Source of the DNA: Flavobacteriales bacterium
GTDB taxonomy: Bacteria; Bacteroidota; Bacteroidia; Flavobacteriales; Flavobacteriaceae
Length of the DNA: 9,351 nt
Direction of reading: 5' to 3'
NCBI GenBank assembly: GCA_002747735.1
Contig: PDQE01000005.1
Span: 1-9,351 of the forward strand
The notes beneath the pieces were generated by a model, which did no database searches, was not told where the DNA came from, and saw nothing but the letters and a program-made list of their open reading frames with translations. Position 1 is the stretch's first letter; each line of letters starts with the position of its first letter. The translations under genes and the position numbers were made by a program. Shown here piece by piece: positions 1 through 7,219 of the stretch.

Positions 1-117
1 TCATCGGCCACAATTTTTACAAACTTTATAAAGTTACACTTTTTTCAAATTCCTTTCAAATAATTTTTTTAAAGCGTAAATTTTATTATATTTCATAGAA
101 CTTAAAATATTAAAAAC

Positions 118-825
118 ATGACTATATTAAAAGATAAAGTGGCCTATATTACCGGAGGGACAAAGGGTATCGGATTTGGCGTAGCCCAAAGTTTGTTAAC
201 CGAAGGTATGCGTGTAGCTATAAGTGGTCGGAGTTTAGAAACTGCGATGGCAGCCGCCAATAAGTTAGGCAATACCGATAGAGTTTTGGCATTAGAATCT
301 GATGTGAGCAACCTGTCTGATGAACAAAAAGCGGTTAAAGAAATATTAGATAAATGGGGGCATTTAGATGTGGTATTGGCCAATGCAGGTGTGGGTAATT
401 TTGCTCCGATAGATGAGTTGTCAGAAGAGCAATGGCATCAGATGATAGATACTAATCTTACAGGTGTGTTTTTTACCTTAAAAGCCAGTGTGGAAGCCCT
501 CAAAAAATCCAAAGGTTATTATATGACTTTGGCCAGCTTGGCAGGTACAAATTTTTTTGCAAAAGGAGCCGGATATAATGCTTCTAAATTTGGTGTAGTA
601 GGCTTTACACAAGCCGCAATGTTAGATTTACGTTCTTATGGGATAAAGGTTTCTACCATTATGCCGGGTTCGGTAGCTACCTATTTTAATAACAACACAC
701 CTGATGATTCCGATGTCTGGAAAATACAACCGGAAGACATTGGTAAACTTGTAGTAGATTTACTAAAAATGCATCCGAGGACTTTACCAAGTAAAATAGA
801 GGTACGTCCCAGCAGGCCTAAATAG
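118..825 (+). CDS. Short-chain dehydrogenase/reductase (SDR family)
   Basis: Cytoplasmic NAD(P)-dependent oxidoreductase of 235 residues, a normal length for classical SDRs. The Rossmann signature TGGTKGIG lies at residues 12-19. The second strand ends in SGRS (R38), where a basic residue usually favours NADP(H). D62 and NAG (89-91) follow. The catalytic tetrad is complete: N113, S140, Y153 and K157 in YNASK, followed by PG at 183-184. The substrate-binding loop after residue 185 is short, and the substrate cannot be deduced; 3-oxoacyl reductases and sugar or alcohol dehydrogenases share this architecture. The ATG at 118 opens a canonical N-terminus and follows an A-rich leader without a Shine-Dalgarno sequence. 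A weak -7-like element (TATATTTC, 87-94) lies just upstream. The gene stands alone on this strand and converges on rpoD. The fold is certain, the physiological role is not. Confidence 0.93.
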   Translation: MTILKDKVAYITGGTKGIGFGVAQSLLTEGMRVAISGRSLETAMAAANKLGNTDRVLALESDVSNLSDEQKAVKEILDKWGHLDVVLANAGVGNFAPIDELSEEQWHQMIDTNLTGVFFTLKASVEALKKSKGYYMTLASLAGTNFFAKGAGYNASKFGVVGFTQAAMLDLRSYGIKVSTIMPGSVATYFNNNTPDDSDVWKIQPEDIGKLVVDLLKMHPRTLPSKIEVRPSRPK

Positions 826-858
826 ATAAAAAGCCAAGGTGAGTTTATGAAAAAGTTC

Positions 859-902
859 ATAAAAAAACACCTGTTTTCTTAAGAAAACAGGTGTTTTTTT
901 AT
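859..902. terminator. Bidirectional rho-independent terminator between the SDR gene and rpoD
   Basis: Perfect 44-bp inverted repeat centred at 880/881. The core arm CACCTGTTTTCTT (868-880) mirrors AAGAAAACAGGTG (881-893), with A7 on the left (861-867) and T7 on the right (894-900). Either strand therefore gives a GC-containing hairpin followed by a U-tract. It lies 33 bp after the SDR stop and 23 bp after the rpoD stop (on the minus strand), so it can serve both convergent genes. A second 8-bp stem (844-851 with 856-863) overlaps its left edge. Confidence 0.92.
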
Positions 903-925
903 TAATCGAACTCAGGTTAATAGAT

Positions 926-1789
926 TTAACCCAGATAGGTTCTTAAAATTTTGCTTCTGGAAGTATGTTTTAATCGCCTAATGGCTTTTTCTTTTATCTG
1001 GCGTACCCGTTCTCTGGTTAAATCAAACGTTTCGCCAATTTCCTCCAAAGTCATTGGGTGAGCATCGCCTAAGCCGAAATATAAAGCAACTACATCTGCT
1101 TCTCTCGGGGTTAAGGTCTCTAAAGCTCTTTCAATTTCCACTTTTAAAGATTCGTGTAATAAGCTTTTATCTGGATTTGGTGATTCACCGCTACGCAATA
1201 CGTCATATAGGTTAGAATCTTCGCCTTCAATCAAAGGTGCATCCATAGACACATGTCTACCTGCGTTTTTTAAAGACTCTTTAACATCGTTAATGGTCAT
1301 GTCCAATTCCTTTGCTATTTCTTCTGCAGAAGGCGGCCTTTCGTTTTCCTGCTCTAATCGGGCATAAGTTTTGTTAATCTTATTAATAGAACCAATTTTG
1401 TTTAGAGGTAATCGCACTATTCTGGATTGTTCTGCTAAGGCCTGTAAGATAGACTGTCTTATCCACCAAACAGCATAAGAAATAAATTTAAAACCTCTGG
1501 TTTCGTCAAATCTTTTGGCTGCTTTTATTAAACCCAGATTGCCCTCATTAATTAAATCGGGTAATGTTAAACCTTGATTCTGGTATTGTTTAGCAACAGA
1601 AACCACAAATCGTAAATTGGCTTTTGTCAATCTTTCTAAGGCTATTTGGTCACCGGCTTTGATCCGCTGGGCTAATTCCACCTCCATGTCTGCCGTGATA
1701 AGGTCAACCTTGCCTATTTCTTGTAAATATTTGTCTAATGACGCCGTTTCACGATTGGTTACCTGCTTTGTAATTTTCAGTTGTCTCAT
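926..1789 (-). CDS. rpoD: Primary (housekeeping) RNA polymerase sigma factor, sigma-70 family
   Basis: Directs core RNA polymerase to housekeeping promoters. At 287 residues it is the short form of Bacteroidetes primary sigma factors, with no region 1.1. Region 1.2 spans about 17-48. Region 2 spans about 51-121, with [30 protein letters not shown] and the -10-reading and melting helix [15 protein letters not shown]. Region 3 spans about 128-205. Region 4 spans about 217-277, with the helix-turn-helix [27 protein letters not shown] at about 246-272. The start MRQLKITKQ is the usual one for these proteins. No Shine-Dalgarno sequence precedes the ATG; an AGGAG lies about 50 nt upstream, too far to act. 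In Bacteroidetes this factor recognises TAnnTTTG at -7 and TTG near -33. A possible promoter (TAATCTTTG, 1901-1909, one base too long between TA and TTTG) would give a leader of about 100 nt. Transcription ends at the shared palindrome at 859-902. Confidence 0.97.
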   Translation of the reverse strand: MRQLKITKQVTNRETASLDKYLQEIGKVDLITADMEVELAQRIKAGDQIALERLTKANLRFVVSVAKQYQNQGLTLPDLINEGNLGLIKAAKRFDETRGFKFISYAVWWIRQSILQALAEQSRIVRLPLNKIGSINKINKTYARLEQENERPPSAEEIAKELDMTINDVKESLKNAGRHVSMDAPLIEGEDSNLYDVLRSGESPNPDKSLLHESLKVEIERALETLTPREADVVALYFGLGDAHPMTLEEIGETFDLTRERVRQIKEKAIRRLKHTSRSKILRTYLG

Positions 1790-1846
1790 TTAATCTTAAA
1801 AGTTTAAGGGTTAAGGGTGTTTTCTTTGGGTTCTCCTATTTTATAA

Positions 1847-1867
1847 TACATGGGCTTTGGCCATGTA
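1847..1867 (-). promoter_or_regulatory. Dyad symmetry in the rpoD upstream/leader region
   Basis: TACATGG (1847-1853) and CCATGTA (1861-1867) form a perfect 7-bp inverted repeat around a 7-base spacer, 58-78 bp before the rpoD start. An alternative inner pairing GGC/GCC (1853-1855 with 1860-1862) is possible. It could be an operator or a leader hairpin. There is no U-tract after it, so it is not an intrinsic terminator. The function is inferred from position and symmetry only. Confidence 0.35.
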
Positions 1868-1973
1868 CTTATATTTACGTAAGAAATCAAGAAAATGTTA
1901 CAAAGATTATTGATAAATTTTTTATCGAAGGTTTTATGTAGCTTAATATTTTGTTTTACAGTGTTTTATATTT

Positions 1974-2011
1974 AAAAAAAACTCCGAAAGGGTTTCTAAA
2001 CCCTTTCGGAG
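1974..2011 (-). terminator. Rho-independent terminator of pnp
   Basis: Read on the minus strand, the 14-base arms CTCCGAAAGGGTTT (1982-1995) and AAACCCTTTCGGAG (1998-2011) pair perfectly around a 2-base gap (in practice a 12-13 bp stem with a small loop). They are followed by eight U residues (complement of 1974-1981). The hairpin starts 37 bp beyond the pnp stop. The plus strand has A residues after the stem, so the terminator works only for the leftward pnp transcript. Confidence 0.93.
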
Positions 2012-2048
2012 CTAAAAAAATTAAAATTTAGAAATATATTATTCTCGT

Positions 2049-4238
2049 TTAATTTCTGGAATTTCTTTCCTTTTGCCTGTGGTTTTTATTGCCATGCCTT
2101 TTTGGCCTGTCATTAAAACCTTCGGGTTTTGGTAAAACGGCTTTTCGGGAAACTTTTTCTCTTTTCGTTTTTGGGTCAAAACCAAAATACTTTACGTCTA
2201 TAATGTCACCTATATTTACCACATCGGTAACATTATTGGTGCGTTCCCATGCCAATTCAGAAATGTGTAGTAAGGTTTCGTTGCCCGGAGCTTCTACATA
2301 TTCCACTACTGCACCAAAGTCTAGAATTTTTACCACTTTTACTTCGTAAATACTGCCTTTTTCAGGGGTAAATGTAATAGCGTCTATTTTTGCCAATACT
2401 TTATCTATACCGGTTTGGTCTGTACCCAGTATTTCAACAATACCGGTTTCGGTAATTTCGTCTTCATTAATAACAATAGTGGTATCGGTTTCTTTTTGAA
2501 GTTCCTGAATGGTTTTTCCTCCGGGTCCAATTAAAGCTCCTATATACTCTGCCGGTATAGAAGTGGTGACCATTTTTGGGGCATGAGGTTTTACCTCTGC
2601 AGCGGGTTCTGCAATGGTTTCGGTAAGTTTTCCTAATATGTGTAATCTTCCGGCTTGGGCTTGTTTTAAAGCTTTTACTAAAATTTCATAAGACAAGCCT
2701 TTTACTTTTATGTCCATTTGGCAAGCGGTAATTCCATCAGCGGTACCGGTTACCTTAAAGTCCATATCGCCCAAGTGGTCTTCATCACCTAAAATATCTG
2801 ATAATACAGCATATTTATCACCTTCGGAAATTAATCCCATAGCGATACCGGACACCGGCTTTTTTAGTTGTACCCCTGCATCCATTAATGCCATGGTGCC
2901 GGCACATACTGTAGCCATGGAAGAGGAACCGTTAGATTCCAAAATCTCAGATACTACTCTTACCGTATAAGGGCAATCATCTGGAATCATTCCTTTTAAT
3001 GCTCTTTGAGCCAGATTTCCATGTCCTATCTCTCTTCGTGAAGTTCCTCTTATGGGTCTGGCTTCACCAGTAGAAAACGGTGGAAAGTTGTAATGCAAAT
3101 AAAATGTTTCTTCCCCTTCATAAGACGGCATATCTATTACATTGGCTTCACGAGAAGTTCCCAAAGTAACTGTAGCCAAAGCTTGTGTTTCCCCTCTGGT
3201 AAAGATGGCAGAACCATGCGTAGCAGGCAAGTAATCAACAAGACACCATATAGGCCTTATTTCGTCAGTTTTTCTGCCGTCTAAACGCAGACCTTGGTCT
3301 AAGGTCAGGTTTCTCACGGCTTCTTTTTCGGCTTTGTGGTAATATTTAGCTACTAAATCGCCAATTTCTTCCAACTCTTCTTCGGTATAACCGGCTTTTA
3401 TCTCTTCCAAAATTTCTTCAAAGGCAGCACTGCGTTCTTGTTTGGCAGAACCGGATTTGGCTATTTCATATACTTTATTATAGGCCAATTCGTGAATTTT
3501 CTTTTCTAAATCTTCGTCTTCCGTTTCGCCTTCATATTCTCTAACTTCTTTTTTGCCAAAGGCTTCGGCCAGTTTAACTTGTGCTTTACACTGTACTTTG
3601 ATAGCTTCGTGTGCAAATTTTATGGCTTCTACCATTTCTTCTTCGGAAATCTCGCTCATTTCACCTTCTACCATCATTACTGATTCTTCAGAAGCACCCA
3701 CAATCATATCTATATCAGAATTGGATAATTGTTTTCTGGTAGGGTTAATGATAAATTCACCATTTATTCGTCCTACTCTAACTTCAGAAATGGGGCATTC
3801 AAAAGGGATGTCTGATAATTGAATGGCTGCAGAAGCCGCCAGTCCGGCCATAGCATCGGGCATCACGTCATCATCATGAGACATCATTTGTATCATTACC
3901 TGAGTTTCAGAGTGGTAGTCTTTTGGAAAAAGGGGCCTCAGTACTCTGTCCACCAATCGCATGGTAAGGACTTCTCCGTCACTGGGGCGGGCTTCCCGTT
4001 TAAAAAATCCGCCCGGATAACGCCCGGAAGCGGCAAATTTTTCCCGATAATCTACGGTTAAGGGTAAAAAGTCAACATCAGAGGCTTTGTAATTAGATAC
4101 TACTGTACACAACAGCATACAGTTTCCGGATTTTACAACAACAGAGCCATGAGCTTGTTTTGCCAGTTTTCCGGTTTCTATGGAAACGGTACGCCCATTT
4201 CCCAAGTCAATAGTTTCGGTATATGCCTTTGGAATCAT
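2049..4238 (-). CDS. pnp: Polyribonucleotide nucleotidyltransferase (polynucleotide phosphorylase)
   Basis: Phosphorolytic 3'-to-5' exoribonuclease that degrades mRNA to nucleoside diphosphates and acts as a trimer. The 729 residues carry the full architecture: first RNase PH domain (about 6-145, with [15 protein letters not shown] at 75-89), an acidic helical linker (about 230-310), and the second, catalytic RNase PH domain (about 315-550). The catalytic domain contains [31 protein letters not shown] and the metal-binding [12 protein letters not shown] at 484-495. A KH domain follows with the GPGG loop at 571-574, then an S1 domain (about 626-698) and a basic tail. I place the start at the ATG at 4238 ([13 protein letters not shown]). 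The frame stays open another 14 codons to 4280, but that extension is hydrophobic and unlike the family. The gene lies 172 bp downstream of rpsO in the same direction, the classical pairing, and ends at a strong terminator. Confidence 0.96.
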   Translation of the reverse strand: MIPKAYTETIDLGNGRTVSIETGKLAKQAHGSVVVKSGNCMLLCTVVSNYKASDVDFLPLTVDYREKFAASGRYPGGFFKREARPSDGEVLTMRLVDRVLRPLFPKDYHSETQVMIQMMSHDDDVMPDAMAGLAASAAIQLSDIPFECPISEVRVGRINGEFIINPTRKQLSNSDIDMIVGASEESVMMVEGEMSEISEEEMVEAIKFAHEAIKVQCKAQVKLAEAFGKKEVREYEGETEDEDLEKKIHELAYNKVYEIAKSGSAKQERSAAFEEILEEIKAGYTEEELEEIGDLVAKYYHKAEKEAVRNLTLDQGLRLDGRKTDEIRPIWCLVDYLPATHGSAIFTRGETQALATVTLGTSREANVIDMPSYEGEETFYLHYNFPPFSTGEARPIRGTSRREIGHGNLAQRALKGMIPDDCPYTVRVVSEILESNGSSSMATVCAGTMALMDAGVQLKKPVSGIAMGLISEGDKYAVLSDILGDEDHLGDMDFKVTGTADGITACQMDIKVKGLSYEILVKALKQAQAGRLHILGKLTETIAEPAAEVKPHAPKMVTTSIPAEYIGALIGPGGKTIQELQKETDTTIVINEDEITETGIVEILGTDQTGIDKVLAKIDAITFTPEKGSIYEVKVVKILDFGAVVEYVEAPGNETLLHISELAWERTNNVTDVVNIGDIIDVKYFGFDPKTKREKVSRKAVLPKPEGFNDRPKRHGNKNHRQKERNSRN

Positions 4239-4365
4239 AAATAAAATTTTTAACCCGTTATAGAGGGGTGTATTAAACAATTGGTATGGCTATTTTGTAA
4301 TAACCGCGTGTGTTGTGTGTTAACCAATGAAAAAATGAGAGGGTTTTTAGCCGTATTTCCGGCCG

Positions 4366-4401
4366 AAAAAAATAAAAGAGTCATGTTTCCGCACCTCTTT
4401 T
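4366..4401 (-). terminator. Terminator/attenuator-like hairpin between rpsO and pnp
   Basis: On the minus strand AAAAGAG and CTCTTTT (plus positions 4395-4401 and 4374-4380) form a 7-bp stem around a 14-base loop. It is followed by a U-rich run, ATTTTTTT (complement of 4366-4373). It sits immediately after the rpsO stop codon. The stem is AT-rich and the loop large, so termination is probably partial, which would let some transcription read into pnp. No TAnnTTTG promoter was found between this hairpin and the pnp start. Confidence 0.55.
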
Positions 4402-4410
4402 TTAATAAAT

Positions 4411-4680
4411 TTATTTTCTAATATTTAGTTCTTTAATTAATTCACGATATTTTTCAATATCTTTTCTCATCAAGTAATCCAGTAAACTTCTTCGTTTTCC
4501 TACCAATCTTACCAATGACCGTTCTGTGTTAAAATCATTTTTGTTGCTTTTAAGATGATTGGATAAATGATTAATTCTGTACGTAAATAAGGCTATCTGC
4601 CCTTCTGTAGAACCGGTGTCTTTTTCAGACTTCCCGTGTTTTTTAAAAATTTCTGCTTTTTTTTCTGCTGTTAAATACAT
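4411..4680 (-). CDS. rpsO: 30S ribosomal protein S15
   Basis: Primary binding protein of the central domain of 16S rRNA, needed for early 30S assembly and for bridge contacts with the 50S subunit. The 89 residues match the usual bacterial length. Family signatures are visible in order: the start MYLTAEKK, then KHGKSEKDTGSTEGQIALFT (rRNA contact region, about 14-33), then INHLSNHLKSNKNDFNTERSL, then VGKRRSLLDYL (about 60-70) and a C-terminal IKELNIRK. A -7 element TACATTTG lies about 56 bp upstream. The next gene downstream is pnp, the arrangement also found in enterobacteria, where S15 and PNPase are co-transcribed and each autoregulates; whether that holds here is inference. Confidence 0.97.
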   Translation of the reverse strand: MYLTAEKKAEIFKKHGKSEKDTGSTEGQIALFTYRINHLSNHLKSNKNDFNTERSLVRLVGKRRSLLDYLMRKDIEKYRELIKELNIRK

Positions 4681-4735
4681 GCTAACATTAATTTGGATTA
4701 ATAATTTTTATGTATCGAAAAAATATTTCGAGCGG

Positions 4736-4743
4736 CAAATGTA
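4736..4743 (-). promoter_or_regulatory. Probable rpsO promoter, -7 element
   Basis: The minus strand reads TACATTTG, an exact match to the Bacteroidetes -7 consensus TAnnTTTG, 55 bp before the rpsO start. Transcription would begin near 4729 and give a leader of about 50 nt. A TTTG at 4769-4772 could be the -33 element, but its spacing of about 25 bp is slightly long. Confidence 0.5.
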
Positions 4744-4861
4744 AGATAATTATTTTGAATTTATAGTACAAAGAGGCAAGAATTCCAATAAAGGCTTTTA
4801 AACCTAAAATCTGCAAAGGTTAAATACAAATATTGATTTACTTGAGGTTAAAACAATTTGT

Positions 4862-5764
4862 TTACTTCTCTTCCTTCTTTTTTTTGTCTTGTTTTATGTC
4901 TTCTTCTGTACGGACAGGATTATTTTGTATTAAATCTATAAATAAGTTTATCTGTTTTTTTAGATTTTTCCGTTCTACAATTTTATCTAAGAAACCGTGT
5001 TCTAAAACAAACTCTGAGCGTTGAAAGCCTTCGGGTAGGTCTTTTCCGGTAGTGTCTCTTACTACCCGTGGCCCTGCAAAAGCAACTAACGCATTGGGTT
5101 CTGCTATATTAATATCGCCCAGCATGGCGTAAGAAGCAGTAGTGCCGCCCGTAGTGGGGTCTGTACATAAAGAGATATAGGGCAGTTTGGCTTCTGATAA
5201 TTGTGCTAGTTTAGCCGATGTTTTTACCAATTGCATCAACGAATAAGATGCTTCCTGCATCCGGGCCCCTCCTGATTTTGAAATCATTAAAAAAGGCAAT
5301 TCTTTTTTAATGGCATAGTCTATGGCTCTGGATATTTTTTCACCCACAACAGAACCCATAGAACCACCTATAAAGGTAAAGTCCATGGCGGCAATTACCA
5401 GGTCTTTGCCATAGGATTTTCCCACAGCTGTGCGTACCGCATCTTTTAATTTTGTTTTTTCCTGAGCTTGTTTTAACCGGTCTGTGTATTTTTTTGTGTC
5501 TTCAAATTTTAGCGGGTCTTTGGCCGTAAGTTTGGCATTTAATTCTTTGAATTTATTGTTGTCAAAAAGTATTTCAAAATACTCATTACTGCCTATTCTT
5601 ACATGGTAGCCGTCTTCCGGGCTTACATAGAAGTTCTCTTTTAGCTCGTCTGTATCTACTATTTTTCCACTGGGCGTTTTATACCAAAGGCCTTTAGGTA
5701 CATCTTTTTTGTCTTCGGTAGGCGTTTGTATCCCTTTATCTTTTCGTTTAAACCAAAGTGACAT
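4862..5764 (-). CDS. accD: Acetyl-CoA carboxylase carboxyltransferase subunit beta, zinc-ribbon cysteines absent
   Basis: Beta half of the carboxyltransferase that moves the carboxyl group from carboxybiotin to acetyl-CoA to make malonyl-CoA, the first step of fatty acid synthesis; it works in the cytoplasm with AccA. The 300 residues match the family. The crotonase-like core (about 90-285) is well kept: [13 protein letters not shown] (131-143), the oxyanion-hole region [10 protein letters not shown] (162-171), [17 protein letters not shown] (201-217), and [15 protein letters not shown]. The N-terminal region aligns with the AccD zinc ribbon (W27 to H54), but all four ligand cysteines are missing: T30 and S32 or a gap replace the first pair, S48 and D51 the second. 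The only cysteine in the protein is C200. The C-terminus is a charged Lys/Glu tail. The gene has its own gap on both sides; a promoter candidate lies just upstream, and no clear terminator follows. Confidence 0.95.
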   Translation of the reverse strand: MSLWFKRKDKGIQTPTEDKKDVPKGLWYKTPSGKIVDTDELKENFYVSPEDGYHVRIGSNEYFEILFDNNKFKELNAKLTAKDPLKFEDTKKYTDRLKQAQEKTKLKDAVRTAVGKSYGKDLVIAAMDFTFIGGSMGSVVGEKISRAIDYAIKKELPFLMISKSGGARMQEASYSLMQLVKTSAKLAQLSEAKLPYISLCTDPTTGGTTASYAMLGDINIAEPNALVAFAGPRVVRDTTGKDLPEGFQRSEFVLEHGFLDKIVERKNLKKQINLFIDLIQNNPVRTEEDIKQDKKKKEEK

Positions 5765-5785
5765 ATAAAAATTTTAATTGATACT

Positions 5786-5817
5786 GCAAGGTAATAAAAA
5801 TTATTAAACCACTTCAA
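5786..5817 (-). promoter_or_regulatory. Candidate accD promoter
   Basis: On the minus strand TTG (5815-5817, within a TTTTTG run) is followed after 21 bp by TACCTTGC (5786-5793), a near match to the Bacteroidetes -7 element. Transcription would begin about 15 bp before the accD ATG at 5764. The spacing fits the -33/-7 layout, but the -7 element has one T fewer than consensus. Confidence 0.38.
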
Positions 5818-5869
5818 AAAGAAAATTTAGAAATTTGTAAAAATAAGGTGGAATAAAACAGCCTGATGT

Positions 5870-5923
5870 AAAACACCCTTTAGTAGCGGAACAAAGATGC
5901 TCTTTATAAGTTACTAAAGGGTG
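5870..5923 (-). terminator. Stem-loop downstream of fbaA, probable terminator
   Basis: CACCCTTTAGTA (5874-5885) and TACTAAAGGGTG (5912-5923) form a perfect 12-bp stem with a 26-base loop. The loop itself contains a small hairpin, AAAGA/TCTTT (5893-5897 with 5901-5905). It lies 65 bp beyond the fbaA stop. On the minus strand it is followed by only four U residues. A longer T run lies on the other side, before the stem. Termination or 3'-end protection of the fbaA transcript is likely but not certain. Confidence 0.55.
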
Positions 5924-5987
5924 AAAAAAAAATTAAGTTTAAATTGTTTAAGGACTAATACCAAGTCTAATACCTCATTTAATTATT

Positions 5988-7055
5988 TTATAAGGTGTTT
6001 ATGTTGTTTAAGTCTTCAAATGCCTTTTTTAAACGGGCTTTAAAGGTGAGTTCTCCTTCTCTAAGCCATTTTCTGGGGTCGTAATATTTTTTATTTGGCA
6101 CGTCATCACCATCAGGATTGCCAACTTGGCTTTGCAAATAGGCCTCATATTTTTTCATATAATCTCTAATGCCTGTGGTAAAGCCGTATTGTAAGTCGGT
6201 ATCTATATTCATTTTAATAACGCCATAACCGATAGCTTCCCTGATTTCTTCTAAAGAAGAGCCTGAACCACCATGGAATACAAAATCTATAGTATTATGA
6301 GGAACATTGTACTTTTCTGAAATGTATTCCTGAGAGTTCTTTAGAATTTTTGGGGTTAATTTTACATTGCCCGGCTTATAAACACCATGAACATTGCCAA
6401 AAGCCGCAGCAATAGTAAATTTATCACTTACTTTCATCAGTTCCTCATAAGCATATGCCACTTCTTCCGGCTGTGTGTAAAGTTTAGAACTATCTACATC
6501 GGTATTATCAACACCGTCTTCTTCGCCACCGGTGATACCCAATTCTATTTCTAGCGTCATCCCCAGTTTGCTCATCCGTTCTAAATATTTCTTACAGATT
6601 TCTAAATTTTCTTTGATAGGTTCTTCGGATAGGTCAATCATATGTGAGCTGTACAGTGGCTTACCGGTTTCTGAAAAGTGTTTCTCGCCGGCATCTAATA
6701 AGCCATCTATCCAAGGCAATAATTTTTTGGCACAGTGGTCTGTGTGCATAATAACTGGTACACCGTATTCTTTGGCCAGTAGATGCACGTGTTTTGCTCC
6801 TGCTATTCCACCCAATATGGCAGCTTTTTGACCCTCATTTGATAATCCTTTGCCGGCATTAAACAGAGCACCGCCATTAGAAAATTGAATAATTACCGGA
6901 GCATTGAGTTCTGCCGCAGTTTCTAATACTGCATTTATGGTGTTAGAACCCACCACATTTACAGCAGGTAACGCAAATTGTTTTTCTTTTGCGTATTTAA
7001 AAATTTCTTGTACTTGATCTCCGGTAGCTACCCCCGGTTTAATATTGTGTGCCAT
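5988..7055 (-). CDS. fbaA: Fructose-bisphosphate aldolase, class II (FbaA type)
   Basis: Zinc-dependent reversible cleavage of fructose 1,6-bisphosphate into glyceraldehyde 3-phosphate and dihydroxyacetone phosphate, in cytoplasmic glycolysis and gluconeogenesis. The 355 residues are close to the E. coli FbaA length (class IIA). HTDHCAK at 104-110 supplies the proton-donor D106 and zinc ligand H107. ELGITGGEEDGVDN (171-184) is the active-site loop with the conserved glutamates. The other zinc ligands are H223 (GNVHGVY) and H261 (FHGGSGS). NIDTD (283-287) and the C-terminal YYDPRKW (324-330) are also typical. No key residue is missing. The start ATG at 7055 gives the usual MAHNIKPGVATGDQV, preceded by an A/T-rich leader. 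A -7-like TATCTTTA lies at 7078-7085. It stands alone as a transcription unit; its 3' stem-loop separates it from accD. Confidence 0.97.
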   Translation of the reverse strand: MAHNIKPGVATGDQVQEIFKYAKEKQFALPAVNVVGSNTINAVLETAAELNAPVIIQFSNGGALFNAGKGLSNEGQKAAILGGIAGAKHVHLLAKEYGVPVIMHTDHCAKKLLPWIDGLLDAGEKHFSETGKPLYSSHMIDLSEEPIKENLEICKKYLERMSKLGMTLEIELGITGGEEDGVDNTDVDSSKLYTQPEEVAYAYEELMKVSDKFTIAAAFGNVHGVYKPGNVKLTPKILKNSQEYISEKYNVPHNTIDFVFHGGSGSSLEEIREAIGYGVIKMNIDTDLQYGFTTGIRDYMKKYEAYLQSQVGNPDGDDVPNKKYYDPRKWLREGELTFKARLKKAFEDLNNINTL

Positions 7056-7077
7056 AATTTATATATTTTTTGCGGCG

Positions 7078-7085
7078 TAAAGATA
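7078..7085 (-). promoter_or_regulatory. Candidate fbaA promoter, -7 element
   Basis: The minus strand reads TATCTTTA, one base from TAnnTTTG, placed so that transcription would start about 15 nt before the ATG. No convincing TTG was seen at the right distance for the -33 element. It is supported by position and by the similarity only. Confidence 0.4.
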
Positions 7086-7131
7086 GATAAATTCAGCGGT
7101 TTAGATGTAGTAAGACATCATTTAATAGCGA

Positions 7132-7139
7132 AAACGTTT
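7132..7139. promoter_or_regulatory. Possible LacI-family-like operator upstream of fbaA
   Basis: AAACGTTT is a perfect palindrome with the central CG typical of LacI/GalR-family operators; one further pair (G7130-C7141) extends it beyond a mismatch. It overlaps a second palindrome, TTTGCAAA (7137-7144). It lies 77 bp before the fbaA start, upstream of the candidate promoter. No regulator gene is in the window, so this rests on sequence shape alone. Confidence 0.22.
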
Positions 7140-7219
7140 GCAAATTAGAATTTAGAGTCTAACGTCTTCTTGAAATTTGTAATTGTTATTAAGGTATTTT
7201 GTGCTTTTAATCTGGAAAT

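Noticed and set aside
2089..4061. Several plus-strand open frames of 63-89 codons opposite pnp
   Set aside because: They are antisense shadows of a highly conserved gene, with low-complexity translations and no promoters or start context.
4239..4280. In-frame 14-codon upstream extension of pnp
   Set aside because: PNPases begin close to the [13 protein letters not shown] segment; the extension is hydrophobic and unlike the family, so the ATG at 4238 is preferred.
4280..4328. Long-range stem ATTGGT/ACCAAT in the pnp leader
   Set aside because: Only six base pairs around a 37-base loop, with no flanking extension; not distinguishable from chance.
4796..4824. AACCT/AGGTT hairpin downstream of accD as its terminator
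   Set aside because: The stem is five pairs plus a bulged extension and has no U-tract in the direction of accD transcription.
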